DNA of 64,000 nucleotides from Alphaproteobacteria bacterium (GTDB lineage: Bacteria; Pseudomonadota; Alphaproteobacteria; Bin95), in contig JAJDYL010000218.1 of the NCBI GenBank assembly GCA_022825195.1, positions 1 through 64,000 on the forward strand, in the 5' to 3' direction. Positions 56,191-64,000 of this stretch are shown here, in pieces (the stretch's first letter is position 1; each line of letters starts with the position of its first letter). Below the pieces are notes generated by a model, which saw nothing but the letters and a program-made list of their open reading frames with translations, did no database searches and had not been told where the DNA came from. Position numbers and translations under genes: made by a program.

Positions 56191-57066
56191 ATGTTCAAGG
56201 GATCGCTGGTGGCGTTGATCACCCCGTTCCGCAACGGAGGGGTGGACGAGAAAGCGTATCAGGACTTCGTCGAGTGGCAGATCTCCGAAGGCACGCACGG
56301 GCTGGTGCCCTGCGGCACCACGGGCGAATCGCCGACCCTGAGCCATGACGAGCACAAGCGCGTGACCGAGCTCTGCATCGAGGCGGCGGCCGGCCGCGTG
56401 CCGGTGGTCGCGGGCGCGGGCTCCAACTCGACGGCCGAGGCCATCGACCTCGCCCACCACGCCAAGCAGGCCGGCGCCGACGGCATCCTCGTTGTGACGC
56501 CCTACTACAACAAGCCGAACCAGGACGGCCTCTACGAGCATTTCAAGGCGATCAACGACGCCGTCGAGATCCCGATGATCATCTACAACATCCCGCCGCG
56601 CTCGGTGGTCGACATGACCGTCGAGACCATGGCGGAGCTCGCCAGGCTGCCGAACGTCGTGGGCGTCAAGGACGCGACCACCGACCTCCAGCGCCCGCTG
56701 GAGACGCGAATCGCCGCAGGCCCCGATTTCTGCCAGCTTTCCGGCGAGGACGGCACGGCGCTGCCCTTCCTGATCCAGGGCGGCGTGGGCTGCATTTCGG
56801 TGAGCGCCAATGTCGCGCCGAAGCTCTGCGCGATGATGCACGACGCCTGGCAGCAGGGCGCGCTGGAAACGGCGATGCAGATCAATGAGCGGCTGCTGCC
56901 GCTGCACAAGGCGATGTTCTTCCAGCCGAGCCCGGCGGGCGCCAAATACGGCGCGCACCTGCTGGGCCATTGCGAGCCGGACACGCGCCTGCCGCTCACG
57001 CCCGCCGCGCCGGAAACGCAGGCCCGGGTGCGCAGCGCGATGACCGGCCTCGAACTCATCGCCTAG
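56191..57066 (+). CDS. dapA: 4-hydroxy-tetrahydrodipicolinate synthase
   Basis: MFKGSLVALITPFRNGGVDEKAYQDFVEWQISEGTHGLVPCGTTGESPTLSHDEH. Confidence 0.96.
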   Translation: MFKGSLVALITPFRNGGVDEKAYQDFVEWQISEGTHGLVPCGTTGESPTLSHDEHKRVTELCIEAAAGRVPVVAGAGSNSTAEAIDLAHHAKQAGADGILVVTPYYNKPNQDGLYEHFKAINDAVEIPMIIYNIPPRSVVDMTVETMAELARLPNVVGVKDATTDLQRPLETRIAAGPDFCQLSGEDGTALPFLIQGGVGCISVSANVAPKLCAMMHDAWQQGALETAMQINERLLPLHKAMFFQPSPAGAKYGAHLLGHCEPDTRLPLTPAAPETQARVRSAMTGLELIA

Positions 57067-57075
57067 CGCCGTCCG

Positions 57076-57531
57076 ATGCCCGTCCGGCTGGTCGCCCAGA
57101 ACCGCCGGGCGCGGCACGACTATTTCATCGAGGACGTGCTCGAGGCCGGGATGCAGCTTTCCGGCAGCGAGGTGAAGTCCCTGCGCGAGGGGCGAGGCTC
57201 CATCGTGGAGGCCTACGCCGTCGAGCGGGCGGGCGAGATGTTCCTCGTCAACGCCCATATCCCGGAATACAAGCCGGCGCGCCATTTTGGCCACACGGCG
57301 AAACGCCCCCGCAAGCTCCTGCTGCACAAGCGCCAGATCGACCGGCTGGCCGGCGCCGTCAGGCGCGAGGGCGCGACGCTGGTCCCGCTCAAGCTCTATT
57401 TCAACGAGCGGGGCCGCGCCAAGCTGGAGCTCGGCCTCGCCCGCGGCAAGCGCAAGGTGGACAAGCGCCACGCCATCAAGGAACGCGACTGGAAACGCGA
57501 CAAGCAGCGCCTGATGAAGGTGCGGGGCTGA
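57076..57531 (+). CDS. smpB: SsrA-binding protein
   Basis: [51 protein letters not shown]. Confidence 0.96.
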   Translation: MPVRLVAQNRRARHDYFIEDVLEAGMQLSGSEVKSLREGRGSIVEAYAVERAGEMFLVNAHIPEYKPARHFGHTAKRPRKLLLHKRQIDRLAGAVRREGATLVPLKLYFNERGRAKLELGLARGKRKVDKRHAIKERDWKRDKQRLMKVRG

Positions 57532-57537
57532 GTCCGT

Positions 57538-58578
57538 CTACCGGTTGAGCCGGGCTGCATCGCCGATGACGCGGACGGCTTCCTCGTTGCGAGTGCGCAC
57601 GGTGATGGCGGTGGCGCCGCTGTCGGTCCAGGCGCGGAAGCGCTGCTTGATGCGCGCCGCCGGGCCGATGAGCGCCTTCATGTCCACCCATTCGTCCGGC
57701 ACGGCGTCGGCGGCCTCGTCCTTGCGGCCGGCGAGGTAGAGCTCCTGGATGCGCTCGGCGGCGTCCGCAAACCCGCGCCGGCACATCATCTGGTTGTGGA
57801 AGTTCTTGTCCCGGTGCCCCATGCCGCCGACATAAAGCGCCTCGCGGGGCTTCAATTGCGCCAGCCCCGCCTTTACATCGTCGCCCAGGATGACATGCGG
57901 CGAGGCGACGATCTCGAAATTGTGGAAGCCCTTGCCGTTGCCGGCCCGCGCGAAGCCCTGCTCCAGCCAGGGGCGGTATTCGTTGAGCGTGCCCGGCATG
58001 AAGCCGAGCGGCAGCCAGCCATCGGCGATTTCCCCGGTGAGGCGCACGGTCGACTCGGCCCCGGTGCCGAGATAGATCGGGATGTCGGGGTTGGGATGCA
58101 GGATCATCCTGAGCGGCTTGCCCATGCCGGCGGAGCCCTCGCCCTCGTAGGGCAGCGAGATTTCCCGGCCGTCATGGGTCACGGGCTCCTCGCGGGCGAA
58201 GATCTTCCGCATGATCGCGACATAGTCCTTGATGCGCCAGTAGGGCCGGCCCCAGGGCTGGCCGTACCAGCCCTCGACGATCTGCGGCCCCGAAACGCCG
58301 ATGCCGACGATCATCCGCCCGCCGCCGGCAAGCGCGTCGATAGTCTGGGCCTGCATCGCGGCATTGGCCGGCGTGCGCGCGGCAAGCTGGATGATGCCGG
58401 TGCCGAGCTTGATCCGCTCGGTGACGGCTGCGAGATAGGCGAGCGGCGTCATGGCGTCGGTGCCGTATGCCTCGGCCGTCCAGACCGTGTCGTAGCCGAG
58501 CCTGTCGGCGAGCTTCACCAGTTCGGTCGGGAAATCGAGCCGCGCGCCCGAGTAACCGATTGAAAGACCCAGCTTCAT
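57538..58578 (-). CDS. LLM class F420-dependent oxidoreductase
   Basis: MKLGLSIGYSGARLDFPTELVKLADRLGYDTVWTAEAYGTDAMTPLAYLAAVTERIKLGTGIIQ. Confidence 0.9.
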   Translation of the reverse strand: MKLGLSIGYSGARLDFPTELVKLADRLGYDTVWTAEAYGTDAMTPLAYLAAVTERIKLGTGIIQLAARTPANAAMQAQTIDALAGGGRMIVGIGVSGPQIVEGWYGQPWGRPYWRIKDYVAIMRKIFAREEPVTHDGREISLPYEGEGSAGMGKPLRMILHPNPDIPIYLGTGAESTVRLTGEIADGWLPLGFMPGTLNEYRPWLEQGFARAGNGKGFHNFEIVASPHVILGDDVKAGLAQLKPREALYVGGMGHRDKNFHNQMMCRRGFADAAERIQELYLAGRKDEAADAVPDEWVDMKALIGPAARIKQRFRAWTDSGATAITVRTRNEEAVRVIGDAARLNR

Positions 58579-58642
58579 GGGGAAGCGCCTCCGGGCTTCG
58601 GAAATAGGGTTTTCTTCACCGTCTGCGGCCGGGACGCCGCGG

Positions 58643-59488
58643 CTATTCGGCCGCGGCCCTGTAACCCGCCGGCAGGTCGAACGGGCGGTCGCCGGAGAGG
58701 GAGGGCACACGGGCGCGGGCTTCCGCCACGCGGGCCGTGTCGATCACGGCGGTCACGATGCCCGGCTCCCCGCCCCCGTCCGCCAGCACCTCGCCCCAGG
58801 GCGCGACGATGAGCGAATGGCCGTAAGTCCTGCGCCCCTCCGCATGCTCGCCCACCTGCGCGGGCGCGACGATGAAGCAGCCGGTCTCGATGGCGCGCGA
58901 GCGCAGCAGCACATGCCAGTGCGCGCGGCCGGTGGGAACCGTGAACGCGGACGGCACGGTAATCACTTCGGCCCCCGCCTGCGCCAGCGCCCGGTAGAGC
59001 GCCGGGAAGCGCATGTCGTAGCAGATCGTGAGGCCCAGCACCGCCAGCGGTGTGTGGACCGTCACCGCGCTCTCGCCCGGCCGGTATGTCCGGCTTTCCC
59101 GGTAGCGGTCGCCCTCGCCGATATCCACGTCGAACATGTGGATCTTGTCGTAAGTCGCGGCGACCTCGCCGGACGGATCGAGCAGGTAGGACCGGTTGGC
59201 GAGGCGCTCCTCTTCGGTGCGCGTCACCATCGAACCGGCCAGAAGCCAGGCGCCCGTTTCCCGCGCCCACTCCCGGAACGCCGCGAGCCCGCGGTGATCG
59301 TCCTGCGGTTCCGCCTTCTCCAGCACGAGGCGCCGGCGCGGCTCCAGATAGGAACAGACCTCCGGCGCCGTAATCAGGTCCGCGCCCATGTCGCGCGCCC
59401 GGCGGACCATGTCGCCCAGCGCGGCCAGGGTCGGTTCCGTATCCCGCTCCGCGGTGTTCTGCAGGCAGGCGGCCGTGAAGACGCTCAC
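58643..59488 (-). CDS. carbon-nitrogen hydrolase (nitrilase superfamily)
   Basis: [56 protein letters not shown]. Confidence 0.9.
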   Translation of the reverse strand: MSVFTAACLQNTAERDTEPTLAALGDMVRRARDMGADLITAPEVCSYLEPRRRLVLEKAEPQDDHRGLAAFREWARETGAWLLAGSMVTRTEEERLANRSYLLDPSGEVAATYDKIHMFDVDIGEGDRYRESRTYRPGESAVTVHTPLAVLGLTICYDMRFPALYRALAQAGAEVITVPSAFTVPTGRAHWHVLLRSRAIETGCFIVAPAQVGEHAEGRRTYGHSLIVAPWGEVLADGGGEPGIVTAVIDTARVAEARARVPSLSGDRPFDLPAGYRAAAE

Positions 59489-59751
59489 GACGCCGCTCCC
59501 TCCAGCATCGCATCGAGGCGCCCTGCCCGCTCCAGGGCCGCCAACTCGTCAGAGCCGCCCACATGCGCGCCGGCAATGAAGATCTGCGGCACCGTGCGCC
59601 GGCCGCCGGACCGGCTCGTCATCTCGCTGCGCAGGGCCGGCGCGGCGTCCACATTGTATTCGGCGAACTCGACGCCCTTGCTCTTCAGCAACCGTTTCGC
59701 CCGGTGGCAGAAGGGGCACCAAGAGCTGGAGTACATCTCGACCCTAGTCAT
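59485..59751 (-). CDS. grxC: glutaredoxin 3
   Basis: [31 protein letters not shown]...[28 protein letters not shown]. Confidence 0.95.
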   Translation of the reverse strand: MTRVEMYSSSWCPFCHRAKRLLKSKGVEFAEYNVDAAPALRSEMTSRSGGRRTVPQIFIAGAHVGGSDELAALERAGRLDAMLEGAAS

Positions 59752-59858
59752 GGCTTCACCATATAGCCGCGCCCGCCTGCCCCGTCGAGACGGCGCAGCC
59801 CTTGACCCTTCGCCTTCCCGTGCGGATAAACCGCCCGCCGATTATGGAACGGTGGACC

Positions 59859-60875
59859 ATGAAGCGAATTTTCTCCGGCATCCAGCCGACCGGAAACCTG
59901 CATCTCGGGAATTATCTGGGCGCCATCCGCAACTGGGTGGGGATGCAGCGGGACTTCGATTTCAACTGCATTTTCTGCATCGTGGACCTGCACGCAATCA
60001 CGGTCCCGCAGGACCCGGCGGAACTGACCGCCAACACCCGCGAGGTGACGGCGGCCTTCATCGCGTCGGGAATCGACCCGGAGCGTTGCATCGTCTTCAA
60101 TCAGAGCATGGTGTCGGGCCATGCCGAGCTCGCCTGGGTGCTCAACTGCCATGCGCCTATGGGCTGGCTCAACCGCATGACCCAGTTCAAGGAGAAGGCC
60201 GGCAAACGCCGCGACGCCGCGGCGGTCGGGCTCTTCGCCTATCCGGTGCTGATGGCCGCCGACATCCTGCTCTACCGCGCGAGCGACGTGCCGGTCGGCG
60301 AGGACCAGAAACAGCATCTCGAGCTTTCGCGCGATGTCGCGGGCGCCTTCAACCGCCATTATGGCTGCGAGGCGTTCGTGCTCCCGGAACCGCGCATATT
60401 CGGCGCGGCGACGAGGGTGATGAGCCTCCGCGACGGCAATGCCAAGATGAGCAAGTCCGACCCCTCGCCCAACTCCCGCATCAACCTCTCCGACGATGCG
60501 GACGCCATTGCGCAGAAGATCCGCCGGGCGAAGACGGACCCGGAGCCGCTGCCGGGCGAGCCCGGCGGGCTCGAAGACCGGCCGGAAGCGGCGAACCTGG
60601 TCGGCATCCATGCCGCGCTTGCGGATTGCGACGAAGCGGCGGTCTGCCGCGAGTTCGGCGGACGCGGCTTTTCCGATTTCAAGGCCGCGCTTTCCGATCT
60701 GGCCGTGGAGGTGCTGTCCCCGGTAACGGCCGAGATGCGCCGCCTGATGGCCGACCCGGCCTATATCGACGGCGTGCTGGCGGACGGGGCGTCGCGGGCC
60801 GATGCCATCGCCTCAGCGACGATGAGCGAGGTCAGGGACATTGTCGGCTTCCTGACGCCCCGGCGCGGCGCATGA
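59859..60875 (+). CDS. trpS: tryptophanyl-tRNA synthetase
   Basis: [35 protein letters not shown]. Confidence 0.96.
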   Translation: MKRIFSGIQPTGNLHLGNYLGAIRNWVGMQRDFDFNCIFCIVDLHAITVPQDPAELTANTREVTAAFIASGIDPERCIVFNQSMVSGHAELAWVLNCHAPMGWLNRMTQFKEKAGKRRDAAAVGLFAYPVLMAADILLYRASDVPVGEDQKQHLELSRDVAGAFNRHYGCEAFVLPEPRIFGAATRVMSLRDGNAKMSKSDPSPNSRINLSDDADAIAQKIRRAKTDPEPLPGEPGGLEDRPEAANLVGIHAALADCDEAAVCREFGGRGFSDFKAALSDLAVEVLSPVTAEMRRLMADPAYIDGVLADGASRADAIASATMSEVRDIVGFLTPRRGA

Positions 60876-61507
60876 AAAAGGCGGAGGTCGAGACCTTGTT
60901 CGACCGGCTGGCGGCCGCGCTGCCGGAGCCGCAGGGGGAGCTGCACTACGTCAATCCCTATACGCTGCTGGTCGCCGTCGTGCTGTCGGCCCAGGCGACC
61001 GATGTCGGCGTCAACAGGGCAACGAAGACGCTGTTCGCCGACGCCGACACGCCGGAAGCCATGCTTGCGCTCGGCGAGGAAGGCGTCCGCCATCACATCC
61101 GCACCATCGGGCTCTTCAACGCCAAGGCGCGGAATGTCATCGGGCTCTCGCGTATCCTGGTGGCGGAGCATGGCGGCGCCGTGCCCGAGAGCCGGGAGGC
61201 GCTGGAGCGCCTGCCGGGCGTCGGCCGCAAAACAGCGAATGTCGTGCTCAACACTGCGTTCGGCCAACCCACCATTGCGGTGGACACGCATATCTTCCGC
61301 GTCGGCAACCGCACCGGCCTCGCACCCGGCAAGACGCCGCTGGAAGTGGAGAAGAAGCTCCTGCGGCGCGTGCCGGCGCACCGCAAGCTGCACGCCCACC
61401 ACTGGCTGATCCTGCACGGGCGCTACGTTTGCAAGGCGCGGAAGCCCGATTGCCCGGCCTGCACGGTCGCCGATCTCTGCCGCTTCAAGGGCAAGACAAC
61501 GGTTTGA
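60872..61507 (+). CDS. nth: endonuclease III
   Basis: [46 protein letters not shown]; 4Fe-4[22 protein letters not shown] overlap with trpS. Confidence 0.95.
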   Translation: MKKAEVETLFDRLAAALPEPQGELHYVNPYTLLVAVVLSAQATDVGVNRATKTLFADADTPEAMLALGEEGVRHHIRTIGLFNAKARNVIGLSRILVAEHGGAVPESREALERLPGVGRKTANVVLNTAFGQPTIAVDTHIFRVGNRTGLAPGKTPLEVEKKLLRRVPAHRKLHAHHWLILHGRYVCKARKPDCPACTVADLCRFKGKTTV

Positions 61508-61520
61508 AAGGCGGTATCGC

Positions 61521-62462
61521 CTATTTCAGTTCCACGGCATAGGTCTCCACCGGCGGCAGGGAGTCCACCAGGCCGCGCTCCACGACGAACTCGGCGAACC
61601 GCTCGTAGCGCCGCCGGTCGAGCGCCGCCGGGCGCAGGGCGAAACGCGGCAGAGTGTCCCGCCAGGCGCGCCGGTTGAGCTCGTCGTCGAGGTCCTTGCG
61701 GTCGCCGGCGATGAACAGCGCCCAGGCCTCGTCGGGATGGTTGATCATGTACTGGACGCCGCGTTCCACCGCGTCCACGAAGGCGCGGTAGGCGGGCCGG
61801 TCCAGCGTGTCCTTGTGCGCGACGACGATCAGCTCGTCATAGGGGGGCACGCCCTCCTCCTCCAGATAGAAGGCGCGGCCCGGATGGCCCACGATATCCA
61901 TCTGGTTCAGCTCGAAATTGCGGAAGGCGCCGATTACGGCATCGACCTGTCCGGCAATCAGCGAAGGCGACAGCGACCAGTTGACGTTCACCTTCTCGAT
62001 GTCGTCCATCGTGAGGCCGTGGGGCTGAAGCACGCCTTCGAGCAGGGCGTCTTCCAGCCCCGCCACGGAATAGCCCACCCGCTTGCCCTTGAGGTCGGCA
62101 ATCGTGCGGATCGAGCTGTCGTCGAGCACTACGATGGTGTTCAGCGGCGTGGCCACCAGGGTGGCGATCCGCACGAGCGGCAGGCCCGCCGCCGCCTGCA
62201 TGTGCAATTGCGGCTGGTAGGAGACCGCGAGGTCCGCCTTGCCGGCCGCCACGATCTTCGGCGGGTCGTTCGGGTCCGCGGGTGGCACGAACTCGACCGT
62301 AAGGCTGGCCTCCGCAAAATAGCCGCGCTCCTGCGCCACATAGAGCGGCCCGTGGTCCGGATTGATGAACCAGTCGAGCAACACGGTGAGCTTCTCTTCC
62401 GCCGCCGCCGGGGAAGCGGCAAGCAGGCACGCGGCGGCAAGCGCCGGGACGCGGATGTTCAT
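61521..62462 (-). CDS. ABC transporter substrate-binding protein, ThiY-like (thiamine precursor)
   Basis: EEKLTVLLDWFINPDHGPLYVAQERGYFAEASLTVEFVPPADPNDPPKIVAAGKADLAVSYQPQLHMQ; in TPP-riboswitch-led operon. Confidence 0.88.
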   Translation of the reverse strand: MNIRVPALAAACLLAASPAAAEEKLTVLLDWFINPDHGPLYVAQERGYFAEASLTVEFVPPADPNDPPKIVAAGKADLAVSYQPQLHMQAAAGLPLVRIATLVATPLNTIVVLDDSSIRTIADLKGKRVGYSVAGLEDALLEGVLQPHGLTMDDIEKVNVNWSLSPSLIAGQVDAVIGAFRNFELNQMDIVGHPGRAFYLEEEGVPPYDELIVVAHKDTLDRPAYRAFVDAVERGVQYMINHPDEAWALFIAGDRKDLDDELNRRAWRDTLPRFALRPAALDRRRYERFAEFVVERGLVDSLPPVETYAVELK

Positions 62463-63238
62463 GGTTCTACGGGTTCCTTTTCGTGCTCGCGCCACAGAGT
62501 GTCGACCTGCCAGGGCACCGCAAGGCGGAGCAGGCGGTCGACGGTGAAGTAGAGGATGAGCGCCATCGCCGCGAGGACGACCAGCGCGGCGAATATCAGG
62601 TCGACCTGCATGCGCGCATTGGCGTGCAGCATGAGGTAGCCGAGGCCGGCCGAAGCCCCGACCCACTCCCCGACCACGGCTCCGATGGGGGCGACTGCCG
62701 TCGCCACGCGCAGGCCGGAAGCGCAGGCCGGCAAGGCAGCCGGAATGCGCAGGCGAAGAAGCTGGCGCCAGCGCGAGGCGCCCATGCTGCGCGCGAGATC
62801 GAGCCAGCCGGGGTCCGTCCGGGACAGGCCGTCATAGAAGGCCGCCGTCACCGGGAAGAAGATGATGAGCACCGCCATCGCCACCTTGGAGGCCATGCCG
62901 TAGCCGAGCCAGAGCACGAGCACCGGCGCGATGGCGAACACGGGCACAGCCTGGCTCGCAACGAGGACGGGCAGCAGCCAGAGGCGGGCCGGACGGACAT
63001 GGGCGATCACCAGCGCTGAAAACGCGCCAAGCGCAGCCCCGAGGCCGAGACCGAGCAGGATTTCGGCGAGCGTCGTGCCCGCATGCGACAGCAGCAGGCC
63101 GGTGTGACCGGCCACCGCCGCCGCGACAGCCAGCGGCCCCGGAAGGATGAAAGGCTGGGCCCCGGTTGCCGATACGACCGCCTGCCAGACGAGCAGCAGC
63201 CCCGCCGCCACAACTGCCATGCGCAGCGCCGCCTTCAT
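62459..63238 (-). CDS. ABC transporter permease, ThiX-like
   Basis: Binding-protein-dependent permease; VGEWVGASAGLGYLMLHANARMQVDLIFAALVVL. Confidence 0.87.
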   Translation of the reverse strand: MKAALRMAVVAAGLLLVWQAVVSATGAQPFILPGPLAVAAAVAGHTGLLLSHAGTTLAEILLGLGLGAALGAFSALVIAHVRPARLWLLPVLVASQAVPVFAIAPVLVLWLGYGMASKVAMAVLIIFFPVTAAFYDGLSRTDPGWLDLARSMGASRWRQLLRLRIPAALPACASGLRVATAVAPIGAVVGEWVGASAGLGYLMLHANARMQVDLIFAALVVLAAMALILYFTVDRLLRLAVPWQVDTLWREHEKEPVEP

Positions 63239-63951
63239 GCCGCGAGCCTCGCCAGCAGGTCGCCCTGCGCCGCCAGGACGGCCGGATCGCGCACGTCCCG
63301 CGGCGGCGCCAGGTCGGGCACCGGCAGGGACTCCAGCGCGGCCGGGCGTCCGGTCATCACATGGACACGGTCCCCGAGCCGCAGCGCTTCCAGCGGGTCG
63401 TGGGTCACGAGCAGCACGGTTCGCCCCGCCAGCATCCGCGCGGCCAGATCCTGCGCCGCATGGCGCGTGATGGCGTCGAGGCTGCTGAAGGGCTCGTCCA
63501 TCAGCACTACCGGGCGGTCTTCCATCAGCGTGCGGACCAGCGCGACGCGCTGGCGTTCGCCGCCCGACAGCGTCGCCGGCAGCGCTTGCAGGCCATGTTC
63601 GAGGCCGACATCGGCCAGCAACCGGCGCGCGCGGTCGAAGTCCGGCCGCTCGCCGCGCAAACGCGCGCCCAGCACCGCATTTTCGAGGGAGTTGGCCCAG
63701 GGCAGCAGCAGGTCGCTCTGGCCCATATAGGCGACAGGACCGGTGCGTACGCGACCCGCGGCCGCGCCGTCCAGTCCCGCGATCAACCGGAGCAGGCTTG
63801 TCTTGCCGACGCCGCTCGGCCCCAGCAGGCAGGTCCAGAGCCCCGCCTCCAGGCGAACGTCGAGTTCGTCGAACAGGGGCGCACCGCCATAGGAGAGCGC
63901 GGCGCCTCGAATATCGACGGCAAACTCTATGTCCGGTGCAGCCTCGCCCAC
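63235..63951 (-). CDS. ABC transporter ATP-binding protein, ThiZ-like
   Basis: GPSGVGKTSLLRLIAGL; LSGGERQRVALVRTLMEDRPVVLMDEPFSSLD; GTG start 63951. Confidence 0.88.
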   Translation of the reverse strand: MGEAAPDIEFAVDIRGAALSYGGAPLFDELDVRLEAGLWTCLLGPSGVGKTSLLRLIAGLDGAAAGRVRTGPVAYMGQSDLLLPWANSLENAVLGARLRGERPDFDRARRLLADVGLEHGLQALPATLSGGERQRVALVRTLMEDRPVVLMDEPFSSLDAITRHAAQDLAARMLAGRTVLLVTHDPLEALRLGDRVHVMTGRPAALESLPVPDLAPPRDVRDPAVLAAQGDLLARLAA

Positions 63952-63954
63952 ACG

Positions 63955-64000
63955 CTCCCTCCGCCGGTACTAGCCGGATCAGGTTCCTGGGGTCGTCCCG
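63955..64000 (-). ncRNA. TPP riboswitch, 3' part (5' part beyond window edge)
   Basis: Minus strand ACCTGATCCGGCTAGTACCGGCGGAGGGAGC matches the THI-box 3' consensus CCTGATCYGGNTAATNCCRGCGNAGGGA, upstream of the ThiZ-like start. Confidence 0.9.

Noticed and set aside
57066-57540. tmRNA (ssrA) next to smpB
   Set aside because: No tmRNA acceptor domain or tag-coding sequence seen around dapA-smpB; in alphaproteobacteria ssrA is a two-piece RNA often located elsewhere.
58577-61507. 976-aa plus-strand ORF (and other long ORFs such as 10908..12881 +, 17082..19013 -, 24247..26778 +)
   Set aside because: Antisense or alternative-frame openness from high GC; most overlap well-supported genes. Only the 3' part (60872-61507, nth) of the 976-aa ORF is real.

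Overview
High-GC alphaproteobacterial chromosome segment. The middle (about 9-43 kb) is core genome: a complete nuoA-N operon, then birA-coaX-rnj-mce-DUF1467-tag-proS-lolC-lolD, plus hup-lon-clpX-clpP-tig and four tRNAs (Arg-CCG, Asp-GTC, Val-TAC, Leu-TAG; all encode CCA). The flanks carry catabolic and transport genes (enoyl-CoA hydratases, SDRs, CoA-transferase, three Fe(II)/2OG-dioxygenase-type genes, amidase, TRAP SBP, MFS), trpS-nth, dapA-smpB, mnmA, and at the right edge a ThiXYZ-like ABC operon led by a TPP riboswitch cut by the window end. The most unusual feature is a composite element of about 1 kb present twice in inverted orientation (copy A 6336-7279 on +, copy B 50133-51217 on -). 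Each copy has an AT-rich box, a promoter-like sequence, a hairpin, a GC-rich leader, an SD-led variable ORF, and two arrays of CATGACA repeated every 10 nt. The arrays place a TGA stop and an overlapping ATG start in all three reading frames. In both copies an ATG of the last array is in frame with the downstream enzyme gene (enoyl-CoA hydratase in A, amidase in B). A small peptide reading frame between the arrays is conserved between the copies. I do not recognise this element as a named family. All calls are by eye from the sequence and the supplied ORF track; no database search was run.
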